From: Pauljensenia sp018375675
GTDB lineage: Bacteria > Actinomycetota > Actinomycetes > Actinomycetales > Actinomycetaceae
DNA: 64,000 bases
Reading direction: 5' to 3'
Assembly: GCA_041432705.1 (NCBI GenBank)
Contig: JAPWAE010000010.1
Coordinates: 36,979-100,978, forward strand
Positions 7,350 to 15,278 of the stretch are shown in pieces. Position numbers and translations under genes: made by a program. Within the stretch, counting starts at the first letter, position 1. Every line of letters begins with the position of its first letter. Below the pieces are notes generated by a model that saw only the letters and a program-made list of their open reading frames with translations, did no database searches and was not told where the DNA came from.

Positions 7350-9394
7350 CGCGTTTCCTCCTGACCGTTCGTTTCCTGCGCGAAGGCGTCAGCCTCGTCG
7401 CGGGGCGGCAGAGCCGCGTACACGTGCTCGGGACCGACCTCGGTGAGGACCGGGCGGATGTCCAGTCCATAATCGGGGTGCGAGGACCGCGGTGCGAAGC
7501 GGTCGCCCACGGGGAAGTCGCGAGGCGAGGGCACCGTGCCGGGGACCTGGTGGAGTCGGCCAGAGCCGGACTCGATCGAGAGGACGGCGCCCAGCAGGCC
7601 GCGCGTGTACTCGTGGGTCGGGTGCGTGAGCAGTTCCTTGGTGGGGGCCTGCTCGATGACCTGGCCGGCGTACATGACGGTGATGTGGTGTGCCACCTCG
7701 GCGACGAGCGCCAGGTCGTGGGACACGAAGATCATGGCGAAGCCGAGCTTCTCGCGCAGCTCGTTGAGCAGTGCGATGACCTGCTTCTGGACGGTGACGT
7801 CCAGGGCGGTGGTCGGCTCGTCCGCGATGATGAGCTTCGGGTCGCGGGTCAGGGCCATGGCGATGAGAACGCGCTGACGCTGGCCGCCCGAGAGCTCGTG
7901 CGGGTAGGACTCGAGGGTGCGCTTGGGATCCAGGCCCACGAGCCAGAGGAGTTCCTCGGCGCTGCGGGTACCACCGCGTCTGGTCAGCTGCTTCATCTGA
8001 TCCCTGATCAGCATGGCGGGGTTCAGGGACGACAGGGCGTCCTGGTAGATCATGGCCATCTCGTGGCCGAGCAGCGCGCGGCGCTCCTCGGCAGACTTCT
8101 CGAGCAGGTTCTCACCCTGGTAGAGGATTTCGCCCGTGATCTCAGCCTTGGGGTCGATGAGGCCCATGATGGTCAGGGCCGTGATCGACTTGCCGCAGCC
8201 GGACTCGCCCACGAGGCCCATGGTCTCGCCGGGGCGGACCTTGAAGGAGACGTGGTCGACGACGTTGACGTTGCCGTGACGCTCGAACTTGATGCACAGG
8301 TCGTTGACCTCGAGCAGCGGGGTCTTCTCCAGGTGCGCCTCGAAGCGGTCGGTGCGCTTGCCTTCGACGGACTCGAGGTCGTCGAGGCGGGCCTGCAGGG
8401 ACTCGGCCTGCTCGGCGTAGGCGCGACGCGGGTCGAGCAGGAGCTTGTCGGCCTCGCGGTCGGTGTCCTTGTCGACCTGAGCGACGGCCGCAGACGCGGG
8501 AGCCGCCACCATGGCGTCGGTGATGCCCTCAGACAGAATGTTGAGGCACAGGACCGTGATCATGATGAACAGGCCCGGGAAGAACGCGGTCCACCACTTG
8601 CCCAGCAGAACCGACAGGTTCGACGAGGCCTCGGACAGGACGTTGCCCCACGTGGCCACGGTGGTCGCCTGGAGGCCCGATCCGATGAAGGTCAGGGAGG
8701 CCTCAAGGATGATCGCGTCGGCGACGAGGACGGTGGCGAACACGAGGACCGGGGCGGCCGTGTTACGCATGACGTGCTTGGTGAGGATCCAGGGAGCGCG
8801 GGCGCCAGAGACGATCACCGCACGGACGTAGTCCTCACCGTAGGCGGCCATGACATTCGCGCGAACGATGCGCGACAGCTGCGGGATGTACACGAATGCG
8901 ATCGAGCAGATGATGACCAGGACCAGGCCGACGGTGTTGCCGGACTTGGACAGCGTGCGGCCGAAGACCAGGACGGAGACGGCCGCCATCGCGATGCCGG
9001 GCACCGCCATGATGATGTCCATGACGCGCATGATCGCTTCGGAGAAGGACTTGCGCACGACCGCTGCGATCGAGCCGATGATCGCGCCGAAGAAGAGGGC
9101 GATCAGGGTCGAGCACAGACCGATCATGAGCGAGAAACGTCCGCCGTACAGGACGCGAGCGAAAATGTCACGGCCGACGTGGTCGGTTCCGAACAGGTGC
9201 TCGCCGGACGGGGCGCTCCACTTGTCGAAGATTTCATCGGGGCCGTAGGGAGAAACGTAGGGCGCCAGGATCGAGACGAGGACGATGAGGGCAAGGAGGC
9301 CCATCGCGATCTTCGATCCGGTGGACATCGCACCGATGCGCGAGAAACGTGCGCCCTTCGCGGTGACCTTGCCGAGCTTTTCTTTCTGATTCAT
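7346..9394 (-). CDS. Fused ABC permease-ATPase, sialic acid importer
   Basis: The 682-residue protein joins two usually separate subunits. Residues about 1-300 form a DppC-like permease with about six membrane segments and the cytoplasmic motif GEDYVRAVIVSGARAPWIL. Residues about 360-682 form a DppD-like ATPase with GESGCGKSITALT, LSGGQRQRVLIAMAL and LIIADEPTTALD. A charged, helical linker rich in Glu, Arg and Asp joins them. The reading frame is continuous, so this is not a sequencing join. This fused layout is known from sialic-acid-type importers of Haemophilus ducreyi and corynebacteria. Confidence 0.92.
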   Translation of the reverse strand: MNQKEKLGKVTAKGARFSRIGAMSTGSKIAMGLLALIVLVSILAPYVSPYGPDEIFDKWSAPSGEHLFGTDHVGRDIFARVLYGGRFSLMIGLCSTLIALFFGAIIGSIAAVVRKSFSEAIMRVMDIIMAVPGIAMAAVSVLVFGRTLSKSGNTVGLVLVIICSIAFVYIPQLSRIVRANVMAAYGEDYVRAVIVSGARAPWILTKHVMRNTAAPVLVFATVLVADAIILEASLTFIGSGLQATTVATWGNVLSEASSNLSVLLGKWWTAFFPGLFIMITVLCLNILSEGITDAMVAAPASAAVAQVDKDTDREADKLLLDPRRAYAEQAESLQARLDDLESVEGKRTDRFEAHLEKTPLLEVNDLCIKFERHGNVNVVDHVSFKVRPGETMGLVGESGCGKSITALTIMGLIDPKAEITGEILYQGENLLEKSAEERRALLGHEMAMIYQDALSSLNPAMLIRDQMKQLTRRGGTRSAEELLWLVGLDPKRTLESYPHELSGGQRQRVLIAMALTRDPKLIIADEPTTALDVTVQKQVIALLNELREKLGFAMIFVSHDLALVAEVAHHITVMYAGQVIEQAPTKELLTHPTHEYTRGLLGAVLSIESGSGRLHQVPGTVPSPRDFPVGDRFAPRSSHPDYGLDIRPVLTEVGPEHVYAALPPRDEADAFAQETNGQEETR

Positions 9395-9397
9395 GCC

Positions 9398-10351
9398 TCA
9401 CACCGACCTAATACGCGGATTGATGAGCAGGTAGAGCATGTCAACGATGATGTTGACGACGATGAACGCGATCGCGACGACGAGCGCGCCACCCTGTACC
9501 AGGGTGACCCAGTTTTCCTGGATGCCCTTGAGCAGGACCGCCTTACCCATTCCATCGATGGAGAAGATAATTTCGATGACGACCGCGCCACCCATCAGGT
9601 AGCCGATACGCAGGCCGAGGACGGTCACGGGCGTGATGAGCGCGTTACGCAGCACGTTGCGGGCCACGACGATGCCCTTGGGGATGCCGGCGCCGACCGC
9701 AGTGCGGACGTAGTCGCGGTCCAGTTCCTCAACCATTGAGGTACGCACGACTCGCGTCATCTGACCGATGACGGGAACTGCCAGGGCGATAGCCGGAAGG
9801 AGCATCCGCAGGAACCAGCCGCTCGGATCTTCGCTGAACGCGGGCAGCGGGCCGGAGACCGGAAGCTTCTGAACAAAACCGAGGACCAGCAGCGCTGCCA
9901 GCCAGAAGGACGGGGTGCCGATGCCGATGACCGAGAACACGCGGATAACCTGGTCGGGCCAGCGGTCGCGGTACAGAGCGGCGAGAACACCGAGGGGGAA
10001 GGCGATGATGACGGCGAAGAACAGGCCGAGGAAGGTGAGCTGCAGGGTGATCGGAAGAGCCTGAGCAACCAGATCGGTCACGTGGTTGGACGTGCCAACG
10101 CCGTAGGTGCCGAGGTCACCGTGGAGCATGTTCCACAGGTAGTGACCGTACTGAACGAAGAAGGGGTCGTTGAGACCGTGCTGCACACGGTACTCTTCGA
10201 GAGCTTCGGGGGTCGCGGTCTCGCCCAGTGCCGAGTAGGCCGGGTCGATGGGAGACAGCGACATGATGAAGAAGACGAGGAAGGACACGCCGACCACCAT
10301 GATCGGCAGGGCCACCAAACGTCGTCCGATGAGTCGCAGAAGGTTATTCAC
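9398..10351 (-). CDS. ABC permease (DppB-like), sialic acid importer
   Basis: The 317-residue membrane protein has a DppB-type layout: RRLVALPIMVVGVSFLVFF at the N-terminus, a periplasmic-side loop with HGLNDPFFVQYGHYL, and the EAA-like cytoplasmic loop RDYVRTAVGAGIPKGIVVARNVLRNA. It pairs with the fused permease-ATPase to form the membrane channel. Three base pairs separate it from that gene, and a 116-bp gap with a hairpin separates it from the binding-protein gene. Confidence 0.9.
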   Translation of the reverse strand: MNNLLRLIGRRLVALPIMVVGVSFLVFFIMSLSPIDPAYSALGETATPEALEEYRVQHGLNDPFFVQYGHYLWNMLHGDLGTYGVGTSNHVTDLVAQALPITLQLTFLGLFFAVIIAFPLGVLAALYRDRWPDQVIRVFSVIGIGTPSFWLAALLVLGFVQKLPVSGPLPAFSEDPSGWFLRMLLPAIALAVPVIGQMTRVVRTSMVEELDRDYVRTAVGAGIPKGIVVARNVLRNALITPVTVLGLRIGYLMGGAVVIEIIFSIDGMGKAVLLKGIQENWVTLVQGGALVVAIAFIVVNIIVDMLYLLINPRIRSV

Positions 10352-10384
10352 TGCTAGACCTCCATTTCAACGGATTTTGGCAAT

Positions 10385-10450
10385 AAGAAAGGAGGGGTGG
10401 CGCCCGACTGTGGCGTCTGCCTCAGGGTGGGGCTCCACCCCTCCTTTCTT
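10385..10450 (-). terminator. Hairpin between binding-protein and permease genes
   Basis: The perfect 16-bp stem AAGAAAGGAGGGGTGG (10385-10400) pairs with 10435-10450. The minus-strand 3' arm ends in CCTTTCTTATTG. Such partial stops after the binding-protein gene commonly give more binding protein than membrane subunits. The 34-nt loop is G/C-rich. Confidence 0.7.
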
Positions 10451-10467
10451 CGTGGTCCCTAGGGGAC

Positions 10468-12042
10468 TTACTTAGCGCTCACACCGAGCAGCTGCAGGCC
10501 GGTGGAGGAGATCGGCTGGAATCCTTCCACCTTCTGGGGGTTGGATCCAGTGATCATGTTGCGGAACACGAGCGGGAAGATCACGGTCTTCTCTGCGAGC
10601 AGATCCTGAGCCTCGCCCCACTTGGCCTTGGCGGCGTCACCGTCGAGCTGAACGGCCTCGTCCATGATGGACTGCAGCTTGTTGAAGGACTCGGGGTCCG
10701 AGACCTGCCAGCCGTCGCGCTTCTTGGTCCAGACGTTGTCACCGTTCCACCAGGAGATGATGATGCCGGGGTCGGTGCCGAAGACCGAGGGGTCGCCGGG
10801 GGCCAGGACGATGTCGTAGTTGGGGTTGTCAACGTCGGTGACGTTGGCGTAGAGGTCAGACGAAGCCATCTGAGTGTGGTTGACCTTCAGGCCCAGGGCC
10901 TCCAGGTCGGACTTGATCTGGGGAACCAGGGAGAGGATCCACGGGTGGTCCGTCGACACCAGGTTCACCTCGAGGCCGGAGACGCCAGCATCGCTCAGGA
11001 GCTTGGTGGCGGCGTCCTTGTCGTAGGACAGATCGGTCGAGGGCTTCTTGTAGGCGGGGTTCGCCTCGGGCAGGAAGGAGGTCGCCTCAACGGCCTGGCC
11101 CTCGAGCGAGGAGCTGATCAGCTTCTGCTTATCGACGGCCTTGACGATCGCACGGCGAACCTCGGGCTTGTCGAAGGGAGCCTTCTGCGTGTTGAACATC
11201 AGGAAGGGGTTGCCGTAGCCGGGCTTGGACTCAACGTTCCAGCCAGCGCCCTTGAGCTGATCCTGCGCGGAGGCGGGAACGGCTTCCATGATGTCAACGG
11301 TGCCACCGATAGCGGCGGCGAGGCGGGCGGAGTCATCCTTGAGGGACTGCCACTTGAGGGTGGCGACCTTCGCGGGCTCGTTGCCGGTGTAGTTTTCGTT
11401 CGGAACAGCGGTGATCTCGGTCGCCGTGATGTTCTCGTACTTGTAGGGGCCGGTGCCGATCGGCTTCGCCTTGAGCGAGTCTTCGTCCATCGACGCGGGG
11501 ACAACGCGGACGTTAACGAAACGCTCCTTCAGGTTGGCGAAGGGGTGCTTGAGCTTGATCGTGATGGTGTTGTCGTCCTTGGCTTCGACAGAGTCGACGA
11601 AGGTGAAGAACTGACGGTAGATCGACTTCTCGGAGGTCGCGCGCTCGTAGGAGGCCACGAAGTCGGCGGCGGTCACGGGGGTGCCGTCGGAGAACTTCGC
11701 GCCGTCGCGCAGCTTCACCTCGTACTCGGTGTCGGAGATCTTCTCCGGGTCACCGGCGGCCAGCGCGGGGCTGACGGAGTAGTCGGCCATGTTGAAACGG
11801 TACAGGCCCTCGAGGACCTGCCAGTTCGCGCCCATGCCGAGAGCCGAGGTGGTGATCGGGCCGTAATCGGTGGTCTCGTAGGCGACACCGGCGGTGATCA
11901 TACCCTTCGGTCCGTCGGAGGCCTTCGAGCCGCCGTCGGTCGACGTGGTGGTGGTGGACGATCCGCCGCCGCACGCGGTCAGGATCATGGCGGCAGCTGC
12001 GGTCAGTGCAGCGCCGGTTGCGAAGTGTTTACGCATTCGCAT
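10468..12042 (-). CDS. Family 5 substrate-binding lipoprotein, sialic acid importer
   Basis: The mature protein is predicted to be lipid-anchored: the N-terminus has Arg/Lys, a hydrophobic stretch and the lipobox LTACGG. It then has the peptide/nickel-binding family 5 layout (ITAGVAYETTDYGPITTSALG near the start, KLRDGAKFSDGTPVTAADFV, TGPYKYEN, FNTQKAPFDKPEVRRAI). Position at the head of the nan operon argues for sialic acid rather than peptide. The start at MRMRKHFATG is chosen because GAGGAG lies 7 nt upstream; an ATG five codons earlier lacks this. Confidence 0.9.
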   Translation of the reverse strand: MRMRKHFATGAALTAAAAMILTACGGGSSTTTTSTDGGSKASDGPKGMITAGVAYETTDYGPITTSALGMGANWQVLEGLYRFNMADYSVSPALAAGDPEKISDTEYEVKLRDGAKFSDGTPVTAADFVASYERATSEKSIYRQFFTFVDSVEAKDDNTITIKLKHPFANLKERFVNVRVVPASMDEDSLKAKPIGTGPYKYENITATEITAVPNENYTGNEPAKVATLKWQSLKDDSARLAAAIGGTVDIMEAVPASAQDQLKGAGWNVESKPGYGNPFLMFNTQKAPFDKPEVRRAIVKAVDKQKLISSSLEGQAVEATSFLPEANPAYKKPSTDLSYDKDAATKLLSDAGVSGLEVNLVSTDHPWILSLVPQIKSDLEALGLKVNHTQMASSDLYANVTDVDNPNYDIVLAPGDPSVFGTDPGIIISWWNGDNVWTKKRDGWQVSDPESFNKLQSIMDEAVQLDGDAAKAKWGEAQDLLAEKTVIFPLVFRNMITGSNPQKVEGFQPISSTGLQLLGVSAK

Positions 12043-12095
12043 GTTCTCGCTCCTCATCTTCGAGAATTGGGACGTGCGGTTCTGTTGTTCCGCTC

Positions 12096-12123
12096 GCTAT
12101 ACTTATTTTATGTTGTCTGACAA
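12096..12123. promoter_or_regulatory. Shared promoter/operator of the nan operon and its GntR gene
   Basis: The palindrome TTGTCTGACAA (12113-12123) fits the FadR-type GntR operator pattern TnGTnnnACnA. On the minus strand its TTGTCA, followed 16 nt later by TATAGC, could be the -35 and -10 of the nan operon. On the plus strand TATACT (12098-12103) lies 6 nt before the regulator ATG. Bound protein would therefore cover the operon's -35 and the regulator's own start. The promoter boxes are read by eye. Confidence 0.6.
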
Positions 12124-12874
12124 ATTAGTGCAAGCGATATCACCACAATCGCCCCAAGGAACCAATCAGAACCGACCCCTACCGACACAGATTGATTCAA
12201 GATCCTCGGTAACGATGGATGCGATCAAGTCCTATATTTTGCGACATGGATTACATCCGGGTGATCGCCTCCCAACAGAATCGGCACTATGCGCCGACCT
12301 TGGCGTTTCGCGCTCATCCGTGCGAGAAGCTCTCCGACGCCTCCAGGCCCTCGATATCGTGACGGTCCGTCAGGGTTCGGGGTCTTACGTCGGCGAGATG
12401 TCGATGCAGCCGCTCGTCGAAACCCTCGTCCTGCGCGCCGCCCTCGACGAGATCAACGGCGCACAGTCCCTGCACGCGATCATCGACACGCGCCGGGCCC
12501 TCGACCTCGGGATCGCGGTCCCGCTCACCCGGGCCATGAAGGGCACGACGAACCCGCACCTGTGGGACCTCGTCGAAGCGATGACCGAATACGCACACTC
12601 GGGTTCGACCTACCTGGAGCAGGACATCGCGTTCCACTCCGGCCTCCTCGCCTACGTCGAGAACGAACTCATGCACCAGCTGGTGGCCGCCATGTGGCTC
12701 GTCCACCAGAGCGTCACCCCTCAGCTGGCCGCAGCGTCGCGCCAGGAAATGGAAGACACCGCCGAGGCCCACGCGGCCATCCTGCGAGCCTGCGAGGCCG
12801 GCGACCTCGAGGCATACACCGCCGCCGTCGAGGCACACTACGCCCCCCTCCTCGCGATCATTGAAGGTCGCTAG
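12110..12874 (+). CDS. GntR-family (FadR subfamily) regulator of the nan operon
   Basis: The 254-residue protein has an N-terminal winged helix with GDRLPTESALCADLGVSRSSVREALRRLQ, then an all-helical FadR-type effector domain with DTRRALDLGIAV and late His residues (FHSGL, HAAIL, HYAPLL) that suit a metal and ligand site. It is divergent from the nan operon with 67 bp between starts, and so is its probable regulator. The start at 12110 is leaderless. The ATG at 12215 is an alternative, but it would leave a very short first helix and has no ribosome-binding site. Confidence 0.85.
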   Translation: MLSDKLVQAISPQSPQGTNQNRPLPTQIDSRSSVTMDAIKSYILRHGLHPGDRLPTESALCADLGVSRSSVREALRRLQALDIVTVRQGSGSYVGEMSMQPLVETLVLRAALDEINGAQSLHAIIDTRRALDLGIAVPLTRAMKGTTNPHLWDLVEAMTEYAHSGSTYLEQDIAFHSGLLAYVENELMHQLVAAMWLVHQSVTPQLAAASRQEMEDTAEAHAAILRACEAGDLEAYTAAVEAHYAPLLAIIEGR

Positions 12875-12880
12875 AGCACA

Positions 12881-12926
12881 CAGAAAAACCCGGAGCGTTG
12901 TGGGGGCACGCGCACCGGGTTTTCTG
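12881..12926. terminator. Bidirectional terminator between gntR and the sialidase gene
   Basis: CAGAAAAACCCGG at 12881-12893 pairs with CCGGGTTTTCTG at 12915-12926 (one extra A on the left arm). The A and T runs at the stem base serve both converging genes. Confidence 0.85.
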
Positions 12927-12933
12927 TATCCGC

Positions 12934-13950
12934 TTAGCGACGAATCGTAGCCTCCCACAGGCCGCGGTCGCGCTCGAAGACCACCACGGCCTCGTCCCCA
13001 GCGGACGTGAGATCGCTGTAGCCGAAGACACCATCCCCGAAGGAAGCGACGGCCTGGGAGACAACTGGACCCTCCCACGGCGCGCTCACACGGAGAATCT
13101 CGCCACCGGCCCGCGCGTCGCGCCGACCCGGATGCACGAACAGATCGCCGACCATGCGCGCATTGCAGCCCGGGTCATCGAGCTCCCATAGGCGCCCACC
13201 CTCCCAGCTGTGCCCGTCTCCCCACGCAAGGTAACGCGCGCCGGAGCCTCGTCCCTCAAAACCCTGGATCCGGCAGTTCGCGACAAGGCGACCGTCCCAC
13301 ACGCCGAGCGTCGTCTCGTCGAGGAGCACTCCCCCGTCGCCAACAAGCGGGTCCGCCACACCGACGAGGCGACCCGCGCGGGCGTAGACGACGCACACAT
13401 GCGTCTCATCCCCCACGCGCACGACGTAGGGCAGGGCCACGGCTCCGCCCAGCGCAACCGTGCCTCCAGACGTCGCAAACAGCGCGTCGGCACCCGTGAG
13501 CTCATAGAGCTCGTCCGTCATATCCACGTAGGCGAGGTCCTCGGGACCGCTCCCCCACGCCCACCAGGCCCGCAGGCGCTCACCATCCGCTCTCGAATCC
13601 ATGTAGCCGACGCGCCCATCCGTCGATGCGAACGCCAGATGCAGAAAGCCGTCACCATCCACGCCGACGCACGCGTCCGAAGAGACGGGCGGGCCGCCGG
13701 CCGGAAGCGGGTGCGGCTCACTCCACTGCCCCGCCCCCTCGCGCACCATCCACAGGATGCGGTTCGGATTCGGCAGATCCGAGGCCATCGTCAGCCCGTT
13801 AAAGTCAGATCCCGTGCCCGAGGCCGGGGCCGGCCGCTCGTCAAAAAACAACACCGTGCGCTCGTCCACGAGCGTCACGAGGCCGGGGATGCGCACCTCG
13901 CCCGCCCCCTTCGGGGCGACGATACAGCGGAAATCAACGGAGTCAGTCAT
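12934..13950 (-). CDS. Sialidase-like (GH33 fold) protein without signal peptide
   Basis: The 338-residue protein shows the sialidase framework: VRIPGLVTL near the N-terminus (the RIP arginine), a middle ANCRIQGFEGRGSGARY supplying candidate Arg and Glu, NARMVGDLF with a third basic residue, and a C-terminal GYSDLT followed by VVVFERDRGLWEA, where the catalytic Tyr and the terminal acidic motif normally sit. No signal peptide, anchor or clear Asp-box repeat is visible, so it would act in the cytoplasm. It starts leaderless, with TATCCT 6 nt before the ATG. The position next to nan genes supports a sialic acid role. The exact reaction is inferred. Confidence 0.65.
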   Translation of the reverse strand: MTDSVDFRCIVAPKGAGEVRIPGLVTLVDERTVLFFDERPAPASGTGSDFNGLTMASDLPNPNRILWMVREGAGQWSEPHPLPAGGPPVSSDACVGVDGDGFLHLAFASTDGRVGYMDSRADGERLRAWWAWGSGPEDLAYVDMTDELYELTGADALFATSGGTVALGGAVALPYVVRVGDETHVCVVYARAGRLVGVADPLVGDGGVLLDETTLGVWDGRLVANCRIQGFEGRGSGARYLAWGDGHSWEGGRLWELDDPGCNARMVGDLFVHPGRRDARAGGEILRVSAPWEGPVVSQAVASFGDGVFGYSDLTSAGDEAVVVFERDRGLWEATIRR

Positions 13951-13992
13951 GTGCCCAGGATAACAAAGACAGACGCACGCAGATACAAAGAA

Positions 13993-14017
13993 CCCCGGGG
14001 AACAATGTTCCTCGGGG
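13993..14017 (-). terminator. Terminator of rpmG
   Basis: An 11-bp near-perfect stem (13993-14003 with 14007-14017, one mismatch on the minus strand) with a 3-nt loop follows the rpmG stop. On the minus strand it continues with TTCTTTGTATC. Confidence 0.65.
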
Positions 14018-14034
14018 CTTTGAGACGGAAGCCG

Positions 14035-14205
14035 TCAGCGGGTCTCGCGGTGCGCCGTCGACTTGTGGCAGCGCGGGCAGTACTTCGCCAGCTCGAGACG
14101 ATCCGGCGTGTTACGACGGTTCTTCTTGGTGATGTAGTTGCGCTCCTTGCACTCCGAGCAGGCCAGAGTGATCTTGGGGCGAACGTCCTGGGACTTGCTT
14201 GCCAC
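14035..14205 (-). CDS. rpmG: 50S ribosomal protein bL33
   Basis: The 56-residue product begins ASKSQDVRPKITLACSECK and ends in RCHKSTAHRETR. It keeps two CxxC pairs (CSEC and CPRC), so it is a zinc-ribbon form of L33, a component of the large ribosomal subunit. It starts with GTG, preceded by GAGGGAAAC on the minus strand. It lies 54 bp downstream of tRNA-Met in a tRNA-Thr, tRNA-Met, rpmG order common in actinomycetes. Confidence 0.95.
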   Translation of the reverse strand: MASKSQDVRPKITLACSECKERNYITKKNRRNTPDRLELAKYCPRCHKSTAHRETR

Positions 14206-14259
14206 GGTTGTTTCCCTCGCTTAGTTTCGTCGCTCACGCGACCTGTCGGATCAAAGAAT

Positions 14260-14336
14260 TGGTAGCGGGGGCGGGGCTCGAACCCGCGACCTCACGATTA
14301 TGAGTCGTGCGCTCTGACCAGCTGAGCTACCCCGCC
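14260..14336 (-). tRNA. tRNA-Met (CAT), elongator
   Basis: Read on the minus strand, the cloverleaf starts GGCGGGGTAGCTCAG. Its anticodon stem-loop is CACGA-CTCATAA-TCGTG with anticodon CAT, followed by a GGTTCGAGC T-loop region and an encoded CCA end. The acceptor stem has a G-U pair at its end. The variable loop is short. Confidence 0.93.
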
Positions 14337-14363
14337 GCCGGAAGCGGATAAATCCGCGACCGG

Positions 14364-14436
14364 AGCCCCGAAAGGGAATCGAACCCTTGACCTTCTCCTT
14401 ACCATGGAGACGCTCTGCCTACTGAGCTATCGGGGC
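14364..14436 (-). tRNA. tRNA-Thr (GGT)
   Basis: The minus strand starts GCCCCGATAGCTCAG and its anticodon stem-loop is TCTCC-ATGGTAA-GGAGA with anticodon GGT. The 7-bp acceptor stem GCCCCGA/TCGGGGC is perfect. The CCA end is not encoded. It lies 27 bp upstream of tRNA-Met. Confidence 0.93.
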
Positions 14437-14527
14437 AACGCCGGAAAGCCTATCTCATCTCCAACTGCCGAAGCAATCCCGGAGCCTGAGAATGACATCA
14501 CAGGCGTTACTCACTGAAACCAGCGAG

Positions 14528-14612
14528 TGGTGGCAGGTGAGGGATTCGAACCCCCGAAGCACGAAGCGTCTGATTTACAGTCAGATCCATTTGGCCGCTT
14601 TGGTAACCTGCC
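14528..14612 (-). tRNA. tRNA-Tyr (GTA)
   Basis: The minus strand starts GGCAGGTTACCAAAGCGG and carries anticodon GTA in CTGACTGTAAATCAG. It has the long variable arm expected of bacterial tRNA-Tyr, and an encoded CCA end. About 90 bp separate it from tRNA-Thr, so it may be transcribed separately. Confidence 0.94.
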
Positions 14613-14710
14613 GTGCGCCGCTCTCGCGGTGCCGTGAAAGAATAGCATTAAAATGATCCCGAGCGCCAATCGGAATGACGATTGGCTGAATTCCAACGAA
14701 AGGTGCACCC

Positions 14711-15214
14711 ATGGCAGACTCCTCCTTCGACGTTGTCTCCAAGCTCGACCGCCAGGAGGTCGACAACGCCGTCAACCAGACCGCCAAGGAGATCGCCAAC
14801 CGCTACGACTTCCGCGGCGTCGACGCCGCCATCTCCCTCAGCGGCGACACGATCGCAATGGAGGCGAACTCCGCTTCCCGCGTCATGGCAATCCTCGACG
14901 TCCTCCAGTCCAAGCTGATCCGCCGCGGCCTGTCGCTGAAGGTCCTGGACTACAAGGACCGCGAACCCAAGGCCTCGGGCAAGCTCTTCAAGCTCGCCTG
15001 CCCCCTCAAGGAAGGCATCCCGCAGGACACCGCGAAGAAGATCTCCAAGCTCATCCGCGAGGAAGGCCCCAAGGGCGTCAAGGCACAGATCCAGGGTGAC
15101 GAACTTCGCGTTTCTTCGAAGTCCCGCGACGACCTGCAGGCCGTCATCACCCTCCTGAAGGGCCCCAAGGGCGAGGAGCTGGACGTCGCCCTCCAGTTCG
15201 TGAACTACCGCTGA
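14711..15214 (+). CDS. yajQ: YajQ-family nucleotide-binding protein
   Basis: The 167-residue product matches the DUF520/YajQ family across its length: SFDVVSKLDRQEVDNAVNQ at the start, KEIANRYDFRGVDAAISL, then LLKGPKGEELDVALQFVNYR at the C-terminus. Some family members bind cyclic di-GMP, and others have been linked to tRNA or nucleotide binding. Its role here is not known. AAAGG precedes the ATG by 7 nt. The gene converges on htpX with a strong terminator between. Confidence 0.92.
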   Translation: MADSSFDVVSKLDRQEVDNAVNQTAKEIANRYDFRGVDAAISLSGDTIAMEANSASRVMAILDVLQSKLIRRGLSLKVLDYKDREPKASGKLFKLACPLKEGIPQDTAKKISKLIREEGPKGVKAQIQGDELRVSSKSRDDLQAVITLLKGPKGEELDVALQFVNYR

Positions 15215-15225
15215 CCAACGCGTGT

Positions 15226-15267
15226 GCGGGGGCGGGCGGCCGGAATGAACCGGCCGCCCGCCCCCGC
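15226..15267. terminator. Bidirectional terminator between yajQ and htpX
   Basis: A perfect 18-bp G/C stem (15226-15243 with 15250-15267) has the 6-nt loop AATGAA. It lies between two converging genes. Confidence 0.85.
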
Positions 15268-15278
15268 GTTAACAAGGC

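Noticed and set aside
7424..9739. A 771-residue open frame opposite the ABC transporter genes
   Set aside because: It is antisense to well-supported permease and ATPase domains and has no family match.
11894..12109. An N-terminal extension of the GntR protein by 72 residues
   Set aside because: It would be antisense to the signal peptide of the binding protein and would cover the shared promoter. The leaderless ATG at 12110 fits better.
14035..14205. A pseudogene form of rpmG
   Set aside because: The four Cys ligands, length and ends are intact; it only starts with GTG.
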